From contig JAQIDD010000329.1 in NCBI GenBank assembly GCA_027858215.1, forward strand, positions 1 to 7,040: 7,040 nt of DNA, in the 5' to 3' direction. Under the pieces are notes generated by a model, which was not told where the DNA came from, ran no database searches, and saw nothing but the letters and a program-made list of their open reading frames with translations. This DNA comes from Candidatus Delongbacteria bacterium. GTDB lineage: Bacteria; Bacteroidota; Bacteroidia; Bacteroidales; ML635J-15. Shown piece after piece: positions 1 to 6,165 of this stretch (positions are counted from its first letter, which is position 1; every line of letters starts with the position of its first letter). The position numbers and the translations under genes were made by a program.

Positions 1-84
1 TCTTCGTTGTAGCTCAAATTTTAAATCCTCGAATACGTTAGTATGCTGCGGTTTAAAATTTTCACACGCCTTAATCTTGAACAT
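1..84 (-). CDS. Hypothetical protein, N-terminal fragment (runs off left edge)
   Basis: An ATG on the minus strand (bases 84-82) opens a frame that stays open for 28 codons to the window edge. It begins MFKIKACENF and has a mixed charged and hydrophobic composition that looks like protein. There is no signal peptide, so a cytoplasmic product is likely. The presumed upstream side holds the 123-389 repeat element, which normally sits between genes; this fits a gene boundary here. I do not recognise the family, and 28 codons could be open by chance in AT-rich DNA. No clear promoter or ribosome binding site was found ahead of the ATG. Confidence 0.4.
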   Translation of the reverse strand, partial: MFKIKACENFKPQHTNVFEDLKFELQRR

Positions 85-122
85 TATGAACTAAACACTG
101 ACTCTATTGACAGACACTAGTT

Positions 123-389
123 AATGCTAAGACGCACAAACGCAAACCTGCCTACCAGCGGGCAGAAAATTAAAATTAAAAAAGATGATTTGGTCACTAA
201 GCAGTTAACAAAGGTTAAAAACGGTTGCGATATCTCTTATTCCTAAAACACCGACTTTTCATAAGTAACCGATTTTAGTAGCCGTTATTAACCGTTATTA
301 ACTGATCCGGTACTATCAATTAATGATGTTCACAGATCAATTCATAAATTTATAACACTTTGCGTTTCTCCATTTCTTTGATTAGCATT
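123..389. repeat. MITE-like intergenic repeat element, copy 1
   Basis: The ends form an imperfect inverted repeat. AATGCTAA at 123-130 is the exact reverse complement of TTAGCATT at 382-389, and AAACGCAAA at 138-146 pairs exactly with TTTGCGTTT at 359-367. A GC-rich imperfect palindrome (cctgcctaccagcgggcag, 148-166) lies just inside the left end. A second inverted repeat lies deeper (202-224 with 282-304). The sequence resembles copy 2 at 3141-3335 at the left end, at the right end and in the internal block at 310-337. Elements with GCAGAGACGC / GCGTCTCTGC style ends are common between genes in Bacteroidota. No reading frame of interest lies inside. It fills most of the gap between the left-edge gene and the lipoprotein gene. 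Confidence 0.7.
202..304. repeat. Inner inverted repeat with tandem 10-bp units
   Basis: Bases 202-224 and 282-304 are reverse complements at 20 of 23 positions, separated by 57 bases. The right arm contains two exact tandem copies of CCGTTATTAA (282-291 and 292-301). The arms could fold into a long stem nested inside the outer inverted repeat of the 123-389 element. It may be the core of that element or a transcription-attenuating hairpin; the sequence does not decide between these. Confidence 0.65.
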
Positions 390-429
390 TATTTTTTTAT
401 GTTTACAGTTACAAAATAATTTTTACGTT

Positions 430-1197
430 ATGGTCAGAAACCGTTCAGGAAAAAACACACTCTTTTATGGAATGACATGCTTGATATTACTCGCCGGAGC
501 GTGTAAAAAGCCAAAAAATGCGGCCAGCCATTTACTGACAGATGTTCAACAACTTGTTGAATTGCAGAACGAAGCGGCAAAAGATTCGGTGCTGAGTGAT
601 GAAGAAGTCAACAAATTAATGGAAAAGCGCATGGAAATTGCTGAAAAAAGCACTGAATATGATTCGTTGTTTACAGGGGATGACAGGCAGCAATTTTGTA
701 ATTGCATAAGCAATGAAAGTTATAATGTTAACAGGGCTTGGAAGCAATCAAACAGCAATTTGTTTTACTTGTATGGTGGCAGTGATTACATCGGGAAAGC
801 GAAGAAAATTGAGGGGGCCTTTTTGGATTGTGATGCCTGGAATGAACTTGCAGGGCCTGTGTTTTTTACCAGCATGCAGGCTACTGCACAAAAAGCTTTT
901 GCTGACCAGGTGATTTTGTCAAGAGCCCAGATTCAGGCAGCCAAAGATGGTGTCATCACTGATGATGAAATTGATTATATCATAGACAAATTCAAAAACA
1001 GCTTACGTACATACGAGAGAATCCGGAACGAGCTGGAAAACGATAAAGAAAAAATGAATGCCTTTGAAGCTGAGATAGAAAAAATCACAACAGAGTTTAA
1101 ACATATGAACCAGGAAGACGTAGGACGTTTGACGCAATGTAAAAACTACGATAAACTAAGTGAGGCCATGTTTGAGGTCATGTATAACGATAAATAA
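430..1197 (+). CDS. Predicted lipoprotein with two D-x-V-[LI]-[ST]-D-[ED]-E repeats
   Basis: A 255-residue predicted lipoprotein. A charged start (MVRNRSGK) and hydrophobic stretch (residues 11-24) end in LLAGAC, giving a lipid-modified Cys25 followed by KKPKN; the lipobox is slightly loose (Ala at -3). Met15 would leave no positively charged n-region, so the start at 430 is preferred. Two segments are internal repeats: AAKDSVLSDEEV (49-60) and AAKDGVITDDEI (170-181), each followed by a charged helix ending in Lys (66 and 187). The acidic loop resembles half of an EF-hand or the turns in TerB-like proteins, but ligand binding is inference. Four other cysteines (90, 92, 134, 237) could form disulfides outside the cytoplasm. 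The region from about 188 to 230 is strongly charged and helical, possibly coiled coil. The family is not recognised. The gene converges on the DUF3078 remnant with only 6 bases between. Confidence 0.8.
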   Translation: MVRNRSGKNTLFYGMTCLILLAGACKKPKNAASHLLTDVQQLVELQNEAAKDSVLSDEEVNKLMEKRMEIAEKSTEYDSLFTGDDRQQFCNCISNESYNVNRAWKQSNSNLFYLYGGSDYIGKAKKIEGAFLDCDAWNELAGPVFFTSMQATAQKAFADQVILSRAQIQAAKDGVITDDEIDYIIDKFKNSLRTYERIRNELENDKEKMNAFEAEIEKITTEFKHMNQEDVGRLTQCKNYDKLSEAMFEVMYNDK

Positions 1198-1203
1198 TGG
1201 TGG

Positions 1204-2091
1204 TTAATATTTATAAGAAAATCCCACACCAAACATTTCCTTGAACTGTATGGCGGGCTGTTCTCTCACGCTGCCGTCATCCTGTTCCACAGCTATCAAA
1301 ATATCATCATCATAGATCAGGGTTGTAGTAAGGTTAGCACTCAGGTACTCATTGATTTTCATAGAAATAAGCACATCCCAGTTGACATCAATGTTCTGCG
1401 GATTTTTAAGGTGATTGGAAAACAAATCCAGTTTTGTCTGGAAACTGACGTTTTTCATGATATCATGCTTAAACATCATTTTCATATACCACCCAAATTC
1501 CGGACGCATTTCTTTTCCCGGTTCCACACCAAAAGCTCCTTTATTAGAAAGGTACTCATCGTTTACAAAGGTCATTTTACCTGCCAGAGGAGAGATAAAA
1601 AGTGTAAAATGATCACTTGGTTTATAATCCATACCAGCTGAAATATTCAAATATGCCGGAGCCAAAAAATTTGAAATGTAAATCGAATCACCGGGACTGT
1701 TATAACCCGGGGCAAACTGGGATTTAAAACCAATCAAACCGGTATACTACCAATCATTAAAAGCATGCTGCCCTGCTTTAGAAGCAAAATCAATTTTGTC
1801 ATCGCTCTTGATTACCGGATCATCTCCTTGCCTGATAAGGCCGTAAGCCAAATCCAGGGTGTTGTCCCAGGTGAATTTGTTCTTTTTATAATTGGCAAAC
1901 AGGTTGATTATGCCTAAACCACTAATCGAATTTTCACCCCCGGCTGCCCAGTTGGTCAGGCTTACCTGTGAAGCATTCAAAGAAAGTGTTCCTCCGGTTT
2001 TCCATTTCGCAAGAGAATCCTCCGTGATTTCTTGTGAAAATACGACACTTGCGAAAAACAAAAATGTTGATATTAAAAATATTTTTTTTAT
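1204..2091 (-). pseudogene. DUF3078 family protein, inactivated (lost start codon and in-frame amber stop)
   Basis: Read through, the frame gives a 295-residue product of normal DUF3078 length. Hallmarks are the SQVSLTNWAAGGENS segment (about residues 32-46), beta-strand-like alternation throughout, FKSQFAPGYN after the break, and a C-terminal GFSYKY; this suggests an outer-membrane barrel, though the family's function is unknown. Two lesions are visible. The codon where Met should start the signal peptide is ATA (2091-2089), followed by KKIFLISTFLFFASVVFSQ, and no in-frame ATG lies between it and the upstream stop. Codon 115 is TAG (1749-1747) between Trp114 and Tyr116, with the frame unchanged on both sides. 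TTG codons at 2061 and 1737 could start fragments, but the first would cut away most of the signal peptide. TAG ends other genes here, so it is unlikely to be recoded. Sequencing error remains possible; two independent errors in one gene are less likely. Confidence 0.82.
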
Positions 2092-2129
2092 AGTATAAAT
2101 TTTTGTGCAATATTAACAAAATAATCTAG

Positions 2130-2164
2130 CAAATGTTTAGATATCTAAAACTTACCAAATGTTT
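2130..2164. promoter_or_regulatory. Palindrome flanked by direct repeats, possible operator
   Basis: A perfect 14-bp palindrome, TTTAGATATCTAAA (2136-2149), lies between and partly overlaps two exact copies of CAAATGTTT (2130-2138 and 2156-2164). It sits about 40-75 bases upstream of the expected start of the DUF3078 remnant, where an operator could lie. No regulator is encoded nearby, and AT-rich palindromes of this size can arise by chance, so a regulatory role is inference. Confidence 0.3.
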
Positions 2165-2215
2165 TTATATCATAACTCAACCCGGGAGGTTGTTTTCAAA
2201 CTCCGAAATTGAGCA

Positions 2216-2238
2216 GGAAAATACATCTGGCTTAGATG
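2216..2238 (-). terminator. Weak hairpin plus T-rich tract after the CarboxypepD_reg gene
   Basis: On the minus strand, 17 bases past the TAG of the gene ending at 2255, CATCT-aagcc-AGATG (2238-2224) is followed by TATTTTCC. The stem is only 5 bp and the T tract is interrupted, so this is at best a weak intrinsic terminator. A second small hairpin, CAACC with GGTTG around CCGGGA, lies further on (about 2179-2193). Confidence 0.25.
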
Positions 2239-2254
2239 AATTAATTTCCAACCA

Positions 2255-3049
2255 CTAATCTGAAATTTTAGTATCAAATTGTTTACTGTAGGTTTTGTGT
2301 TTTTTTACAATCCGGCCAATGATAATATAATCCGGCGTATTTAGCAAAAAATGCGGTGAAAAATTGCAAAAATCCATAAAATCTTCTGCTTCTTCCGGTG
2401 GTAATCCGCAAATGCGCATGACCAGCTCCTTGTTAAAATGAGGTTCGATTGCTTTTTTCAGTGCATCCCGTTGCCTTAATTCCCGTAGCTTACGTTGTTC
2501 CCTGCCTTCTTTCGAAAATGCATTGTACAAAGCCGTTATGGGTGATGCTACCAAGCCGAAATTATCTGTCCTGCGGGAATAAAAGGAAAGCACATCATGG
2601 TTGATTTCCGGAAGGTTTTTCCTGGCATTCAATACCGGTTTTGAAGCCTGCCCAATGTGTTTTATATCATACCGTAGTTGTTCGTAACGGGACAAACCAT
2701 AGATGTTGACCTCAGGAATGTTAAACACATCCTGATTCATGTAAAACGTGTCAGAAATGGGATAATATACTGTGTCAGAAACCGAAATATAAGATTTCAC
2801 ATACCCCATGCTTGATAATATCAGGGTGTCTCCTCTGAATGCATAATACCTGAAAAACCCAGTGTTGTCTGTAATGGTTCCTTTGTACGTACGCGAATTG
2901 AAAACATTGACCAGCGGCAATACAGAATCAGTTTGTGCATCTTTCACATATCCGGATACCACAATGTAGTCGGGAGTAAGAATGTGTTGGGCACCGGCAT
3001 TGAGTTTCAATAAAAGCAATCCAAACAATATGAAAACACCATATCTCAT
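2255..3049 (-). CDS. Secreted CarboxypepD_reg-like (carboxypeptidase-regulatory-like) domain protein
   Basis: A 264-residue protein. Residues 1-20 form a signal peptide (RY, then a hydrophobic run, then NAGA before Gln21), so the product is exported to the periplasm or outer membrane. Residues about 30-115 match the CarboxypepD_reg-like beta-sandwich seen at the N-terminus of TonB-dependent receptors: VSGYVKDAQTDSVLPLVNVF, then TYKGTITDNTGFF, then DTLILSSMGY. No plug or barrel follows. The rest (about 120-264) is basic and helical, with KEGREQRKLRELRQRDALKK at 180-199 and FCNFSPHFLLNTPDYIIIG at 227-245. This layout matches stand-alone carboxypeptidase-like regulatory domain proteins that are common and uncharacterised in Bacteroidota. 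ATG at 3049 is chosen because the signal peptide starts there. The gene is divergent from the hydrolase operon, with repeat copy 2 between them. Confidence 0.85.
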   Translation of the reverse strand: MRYGVFILFGLLLLKLNAGAQHILTPDYIVVSGYVKDAQTDSVLPLVNVFNSRTYKGTITDNTGFFRYYAFRGDTLILSSMGYVKSYISVSDTVYYPISDTFYMNQDVFNIPEVNIYGLSRYEQLRYDIKHIGQASKPVLNARKNLPEINHDVLSFYSRRTDNFGLVASPITALYNAFSKEGREQRKLRELRQRDALKKAIEPHFNKELVMRICGLPPEEAEDFMDFCNFSPHFLLNTPDYIIIGRIVKKHKTYSKQFDTKISD

Positions 3050-3140
3050 CCTGCGTAAAGTTACAAGCTTTATCAGAATACAAACACTGTGATGGGGAAT
3101 TTATTATTTTTTCTGTAACAATTAATGTCCATACAATTAT

Positions 3141-3335
3141 TAATGCCTGTTACCGCAGAGACGCTGAAACGCAGGCCTGTCTGCCTACAGGCAGGGAAAA
3201 GGGAAAAAGATGCTTGGATTACAGTTGTAAATGCGAATTGCATTACCTAAACAGTTACTATCAGTTTATAGATGTTAACAGATGAGTAAATGAATTAAAA
3301 CCTTGCGTCTCTCCGTCTTTGCAGTGAATGTTTAG
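3141..3335. repeat. MITE-like intergenic repeat element, copy 2
   Basis: The left end (3153-3175, ccgcagagacgctgaaacgc...) and the reverse complement of the right end (ccttgcgtctctccgtcttt..., 3301-3324) agree at about 17 of 23 positions, so the element has imperfect terminal inverted repeats. A GC-rich hairpin (CTGCCT-ac-AGGCAG within 3181-3194) lies inside the left end, as in copy 1. An internal block (3256-3284, ttactatcag...gatgttaacagat) matches 310-337 of copy 1 with few differences and in the same order. The middle is shorter than in copy 1, which gives the smaller size. Together with the promoter this accounts for most of the 364-base gap between the divergent genes at 3049 and 3414; no gene is seen there. 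Confidence 0.7.
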
Positions 3336-3366
3336 GTTTATTGATATACATTTATTTTTTATTCAC

Positions 3367-3396
3367 TCTGATTAGTTACTTTTTTTCCTAAATTTG
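3367..3396 (+). promoter_or_regulatory. Bacteroidota-type promoter for the hydrolase-MscS operon
   Basis: TAAATTTG at 3389-3396 is an exact match to the TAnnTTTG -7 element used by the primary sigma factor of Bacteroidota. TCTG at 3367-3370, 18 bases upstream, is one mismatch from the TTTG -33 element. Transcription would start around 3402-3404, leaving a leader of only about 10 bases before the ATG at 3414. The short leader is the weak point of the call. Confidence 0.5.
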
Positions 3397-3413
3397 TTCA
3401 AAATATAAGTGCG

Positions 3414-4730
3414 ATGAAATTTGTTTTTACTGTAATTGTTCTGTTTTTCTTGTGTTTACAGCTCAGTGCCCAACGCTTTATTGAAAAAACATTTGACACC
3501 ATTCAAGTCGATACATCAATTGTATATGGCCGTGCTGATTGGTGGGATGATGGAAATTCAGGCTTTGGAGTATATGATACGGTTGACATTACGCTTGATT
3601 TGTATCAACCATCTGTATCAGATACCATGAGCAAACGGCCGATGGTTATAGCCCTGTTTGGCGGTGCTTTTATGAAAGGCTCATCTGAAAGGCCGGATAT
3701 TGTGGCCTGGTGTGACAGCCTTGCACATTACGGGTATGTGGCTGCAGCCATTAATTACAGGCTTGGTTTTAACCCTGCAGGCAGCGGTGGTACAACCGGG
3801 CCGGATGTAGGACTTAAACGTGCCGCCTGGCGAGCCATTCAGGATGGCCGTGCAGCAGTGCGGTATTTTAAAGCCATGCATGACACATACAACATTGATA
3901 CCACACAGATATTTTTACTTGGCAATTCTGCCGGCGCCATTACAGCCCTGCATGTCGGATACATGAATCTGGATGATTGGTTGCCGGAAGCCGGAGGATA
4001 TTTATATGGAACATCTGCCAATAATGTGGATCTGGGGTGCCTTGATTGCTGCACAAGCCTTGACGGACACTGGAATCACAGTGTGGATGTTGCCGGCATT
4101 ATTTCCCTTTGGGGAGCGACATTAGACCTGGCTTATTTTGAAGAAGACGAAAACATCCCTGTTATGCTGGTCCACGGCACTGATGACGGCATTGTCCCCT
4201 ATGATAGCGGATCACCTTTTAATATGGGTACCGGCTGGGATGTGACTTTTACAACACATGGTTCGCTGCCAATTCACCAACGCCTTGACAGCATTGGTAC
4301 GGATCATGAGTTCTATCCTTATCAAGGTGAAGGCCATGCGCTTTACAGTTGTGGCAATTTTAACCTTGAAACTTTTGAAAAAGATTCTTTCCCCTGTGAA
4401 CACTGGGAACCTGTTTTCAACGATGGGATTGATTTCCTGGCTGAATACAATGTTTATTCAGACGAGCCTGTCAGTATTTATGAAAAAACGAAAATGAGTT
4501 CCACCATATATCCAAATCCGGCAAACCAAAGTGTCAATATAGTTTTTGATAATATACCCGAAAAAACCTGTGACATTAAGCTGTATGATATTACCGGAAA
4601 GCAAGTAAAGTCTGTATCCGTAAAGTCAGAACAAACAAAACTGGATATCAGCGGTTTATCTGGTGGATTGTATTTATTGAAAATCAATCAGGGTGCGTAC
4701 CACCTGAATCAAAAACTGATAATCGAATAG
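3414..4730 (+). CDS. Secreted alpha/beta hydrolase (esterase-like) with T9SS C-terminal sorting domain
   Basis: A 438-residue precursor. Residues 1-19 are a signal peptide (KF, hydrophobic run, QLSA before Gln20). An alpha/beta hydrolase domain covers about 60-345. The nucleophile elbow is GNSAG (170-174, Ser172), and FGGAF (82-86) sits where carboxylesterases carry the HGGG oxyanion loop. VHGTDDGIVPY (253-263) supplies the acid, probably Asp257 or Asp258, and EGHALY supplies His308. Closest resemblance is to carboxylesterase or BD-FAE-like esterases; the substrate cannot be told. LGCLDCCTS (207-215) and Cys314/Cys328 suggest a disulfide-stabilised insertion. After a short linker, residues 362-438 form a Por secretion sorting domain (IYPNPANQSVNIVF, YDITGKQV, GLSGGLYLLKI), so the enzyme should cross the outer membrane by type IX secretion and be released or surface-anchored. 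It is first gene of a unit, 3 bases before the MscS gene. Confidence 0.9.
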   Translation: MKFVFTVIVLFFLCLQLSAQRFIEKTFDTIQVDTSIVYGRADWWDDGNSGFGVYDTVDITLDLYQPSVSDTMSKRPMVIALFGGAFMKGSSERPDIVAWCDSLAHYGYVAAAINYRLGFNPAGSGGTTGPDVGLKRAAWRAIQDGRAAVRYFKAMHDTYNIDTTQIFLLGNSAGAITALHVGYMNLDDWLPEAGGYLYGTSANNVDLGCLDCCTSLDGHWNHSVDVAGIISLWGATLDLAYFEEDENIPVMLVHGTDDGIVPYDSGSPFNMGTGWDVTFTTHGSLPIHQRLDSIGTDHEFYPYQGEGHALYSCGNFNLETFEKDSFPCEHWEPVFNDGIDFLAEYNVYSDEPVSIYEKTKMSSTIYPNPANQSVNIVFDNIPEKTCDIKLYDITGKQVKSVSVKSEQTKLDISGLSGGLYLLKINQGAYHLNQKLIIE

Positions 4731-4733
4731 AAA

Positions 4734-5822
4734 ATGAAAAACTTTTTCAATTTTGAGTTATTTTCCGTCAATGATTTCGATCTTATCGTAGCACAGCTAC
4801 TGCTTACTATTATTGCGATTCTGGTCTGGTTAGTGCTTTTTGTGCTTGGGCGACGCCTTTTCAACAAAAACAGTTTTATAGAAAGACTTGGTAACAAACA
4901 CATCAGATCAGCCAAACGATTCTATTTTTTCATAATTACATTTTTGCTGTTATACGTGTTGCTCCAGTTTCTAAATATTCCCACCGAGGTGGTTTTAAGG
5001 GCCAAGTTGTTCTCCACAAAGAAGATGGATATAATGGTTTACCACCTGCTTATATTATATATCATAATTGCCGGCACCAGGTTTATTATTGCATTGGTTG
5101 AATCATTTTTCAACAACATTGTACAAAAAAATAAAATTGAGAAAGGCCGTAGCCGCTCAGTTTTCATGATCATCAAGTACCTGGCTTATGTGATAGCCAT
5201 ATCCATTTTTATTGAAACCCTGGGCTTCCGTATTACCATTGTCATTGCTTCATTATCTGCATTACTGGTTGGTGTCGGGCTTGGGATACAGCATTTTTTC
5301 AATGACATTATTTCCGGCATCGTCGTTTTGTTTGACCATTCCATCAAGGTTGATGATGTGGTGGAAATTGAAAGCGAAGTGATAGGACGTGTTGTAAAAA
5401 TCAACCTTAGAACATCCCTTATCAGTACCCGCGACAATGTTATTATGATCATTCCAAACTCTATGTTTACCACCGAAAAGGTAATTAACTGGAGCCATAA
5501 CACAAAAAAAACACGTTTCGAAGTAAAAGTCGGGGTTGCCTATGGCAGTGATGTAAGGCTTGTGGAAAATATCCTGGTGGATGTAGCTAAAAAGCATCCT
5601 CAGGTTGCCGAAAAACCTGCGCCTTTTGTTCTGTTTTATGATTTTGGTAATTCTTCACTGGATTTTGTGCTTAAATTCTGGTCAGATTACCCCTTTTATA
5701 TTGAACCGATAAAAAGCGACCTCCGCTTTGAGATTGATAAAAAATTCAGGGAAAACGGCGTGACTATTCCCTTCCCGCAACAGGATGTTTATATTAAACA
5801 AATGCCGGATCAGTCTAAATAA
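4734..5822 (+). CDS. MscS-family mechanosensitive ion channel
   Basis: A 362-residue inner-membrane channel expected to open on membrane tension and release solutes on osmotic downshock. Hydrophobic helices lie at about 16-39, 63-80, 100-124, 143-163 and 167-200. The last is the pore helix, with the small-residue pattern SALLVGVGLGIQHFFNDIISG (174-194) typical of MscS TM3. The beta domain follows: VDDVVEIESEVIGRVVKINL (206-225), then TRDNVIMIIPNS (232-243), with the conserved IPN at 240-242. The C-terminal alpha/beta vestibule runs to about 350. Five helices make it longer than E. coli MscS (286 residues, three helices) and place it among the extended MscS-like channels. The ATG follows the hydrolase stop by 3 bases with no good Shine-Dalgarno, which is normal in this phylum; translational coupling is likely. 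Confidence 0.93.
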   Translation: MKNFFNFELFSVNDFDLIVAQLLLTIIAILVWLVLFVLGRRLFNKNSFIERLGNKHIRSAKRFYFFIITFLLLYVLLQFLNIPTEVVLRAKLFSTKKMDIMVYHLLILYIIIAGTRFIIALVESFFNNIVQKNKIEKGRSRSVFMIIKYLAYVIAISIFIETLGFRITIVIASLSALLVGVGLGIQHFFNDIISGIVVLFDHSIKVDDVVEIESEVIGRVVKINLRTSLISTRDNVIMIIPNSMFTTEKVINWSHNTKKTRFEVKVGVAYGSDVRLVENILVDVAKKHPQVAEKPAPFVLFYDFGNSSLDFVLKFWSDYPFYIEPIKSDLRFEIDKKFRENGVTIPFPQQDVYIKQMPDQSK

Positions 5823-5827
5823 ATCGC

Positions 5828-6073
5828 ATGATAGCCCCGAAAAACAAATGGAAATTTATTTTTACCCGTGGTGTGCTTTTAGCCGGGATAGGCTTGTTTG
5901 TTTTTTTCCAGTTGATTCAATGGATTAAAAGCGATATGGGACTGGTTGAGTACATTGAATCATTAACGGGAAAAGAGGTTTTAAGACAGTTAGTCAGTAT
6001 GCTTGTTTCCGGTTTTATTCTTGGCTGGCTATTTTGGCGTCAATTAAAGCAATACAACAGTCACAGGCACTGA
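5828..6073 (+). CDS. Small two-helix membrane protein of unknown function
   Basis: An 81-residue protein with a basic N-terminus (KNKWKF), transmembrane helices at about 11-32 and 54-72, and a basic tail ending HRH. The roughly 20-residue loop between helices carries KSDMGLVEYIESLTGKE. By the positive-inside rule both ends should face the cytoplasm. It starts 5 bases after the MscS stop codon, so it is almost surely co-transcribed and possibly coupled. No known family is recognised. Partnership with the channel is inference from spacing alone. Confidence 0.72.
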   Translation: MIAPKNKWKFIFTRGVLLAGIGLFVFFQLIQWIKSDMGLVEYIESLTGKEVLRQLVSMLVSGFILGWLFWRQLKQYNSHRH

Positions 6074-6097
6074 GATTGAGAACAATTATCGATCTCA
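6071..6097 (+). terminator. Small hairpin at the end of the hydrolase-MscS operon
   Basis: TGAGAT (6071-6076), beginning with the TGA stop of the 81-residue protein gene, pairs with ATCTCA (6092-6097) across a 15-base loop; an alternative pairing is TTGAGA with TCTCAA. No T-run follows directly, so it is a weak terminator candidate. An AT-rich near-palindrome (AATTTTTAATTAAAATT, 6132-6148) in the same gap might serve both convergent transcripts. Otherwise nothing is seen in 6074-6165. Confidence 0.25.
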
Positions 6098-6165
6098 ACT
6101 GGCACAAAAGGCATTCAGAATTCATGGCATAAATTTTTAATTAAAATTCTCTGGTTGTAAAATCA

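Noticed and set aside
123..389. CRISPR array or origin of replication in the repeat-rich left region
   Set aside because: There are no regularly spaced repeats with unique spacers and no DnaA-box cluster; the pattern is an inverted-repeat element with a related copy elsewhere in the window.
398..405. TATGTTTA as a -7 promoter element for the lipoprotein, with TTTG at 377-380
   Set aside because: One mismatch in the -7 box and a 17-base spacer, shorter than usual; not strong enough to list as a feature.
713..913. 66-codon plus-strand frame inside the lipoprotein gene
   Set aside because: It is an out-of-frame shadow of the 430-1197 gene with no signal of its own.
1747..1749. Programmed readthrough or TAG-encoded amino acid (such as pyrrolysine)
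   Set aside because: There is no family precedent known to me, TAG ends other genes in this window, and the same gene has a second lesion at its start codon.
1934..2119. 61-codon minus-strand frame that could supply a start for the DUF3078 gene through a frameshift in the A-run
   Set aside because: The true frame already contains a complete signal peptide just after the A-run, so no frameshift is needed; this frame also begins with a non-ATG codon.
3056..3063. TAACTTTA on the minus strand as a -7 box for the CarboxypepD_reg gene
   Set aside because: It lies only about 6 bases from the ATG and mismatches the consensus at the last base.
5186..5597. Two long minus-strand frames opposite the MscS gene
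   Set aside because: They are antisense shadows of a well-supported channel gene and show no domain or start signal.
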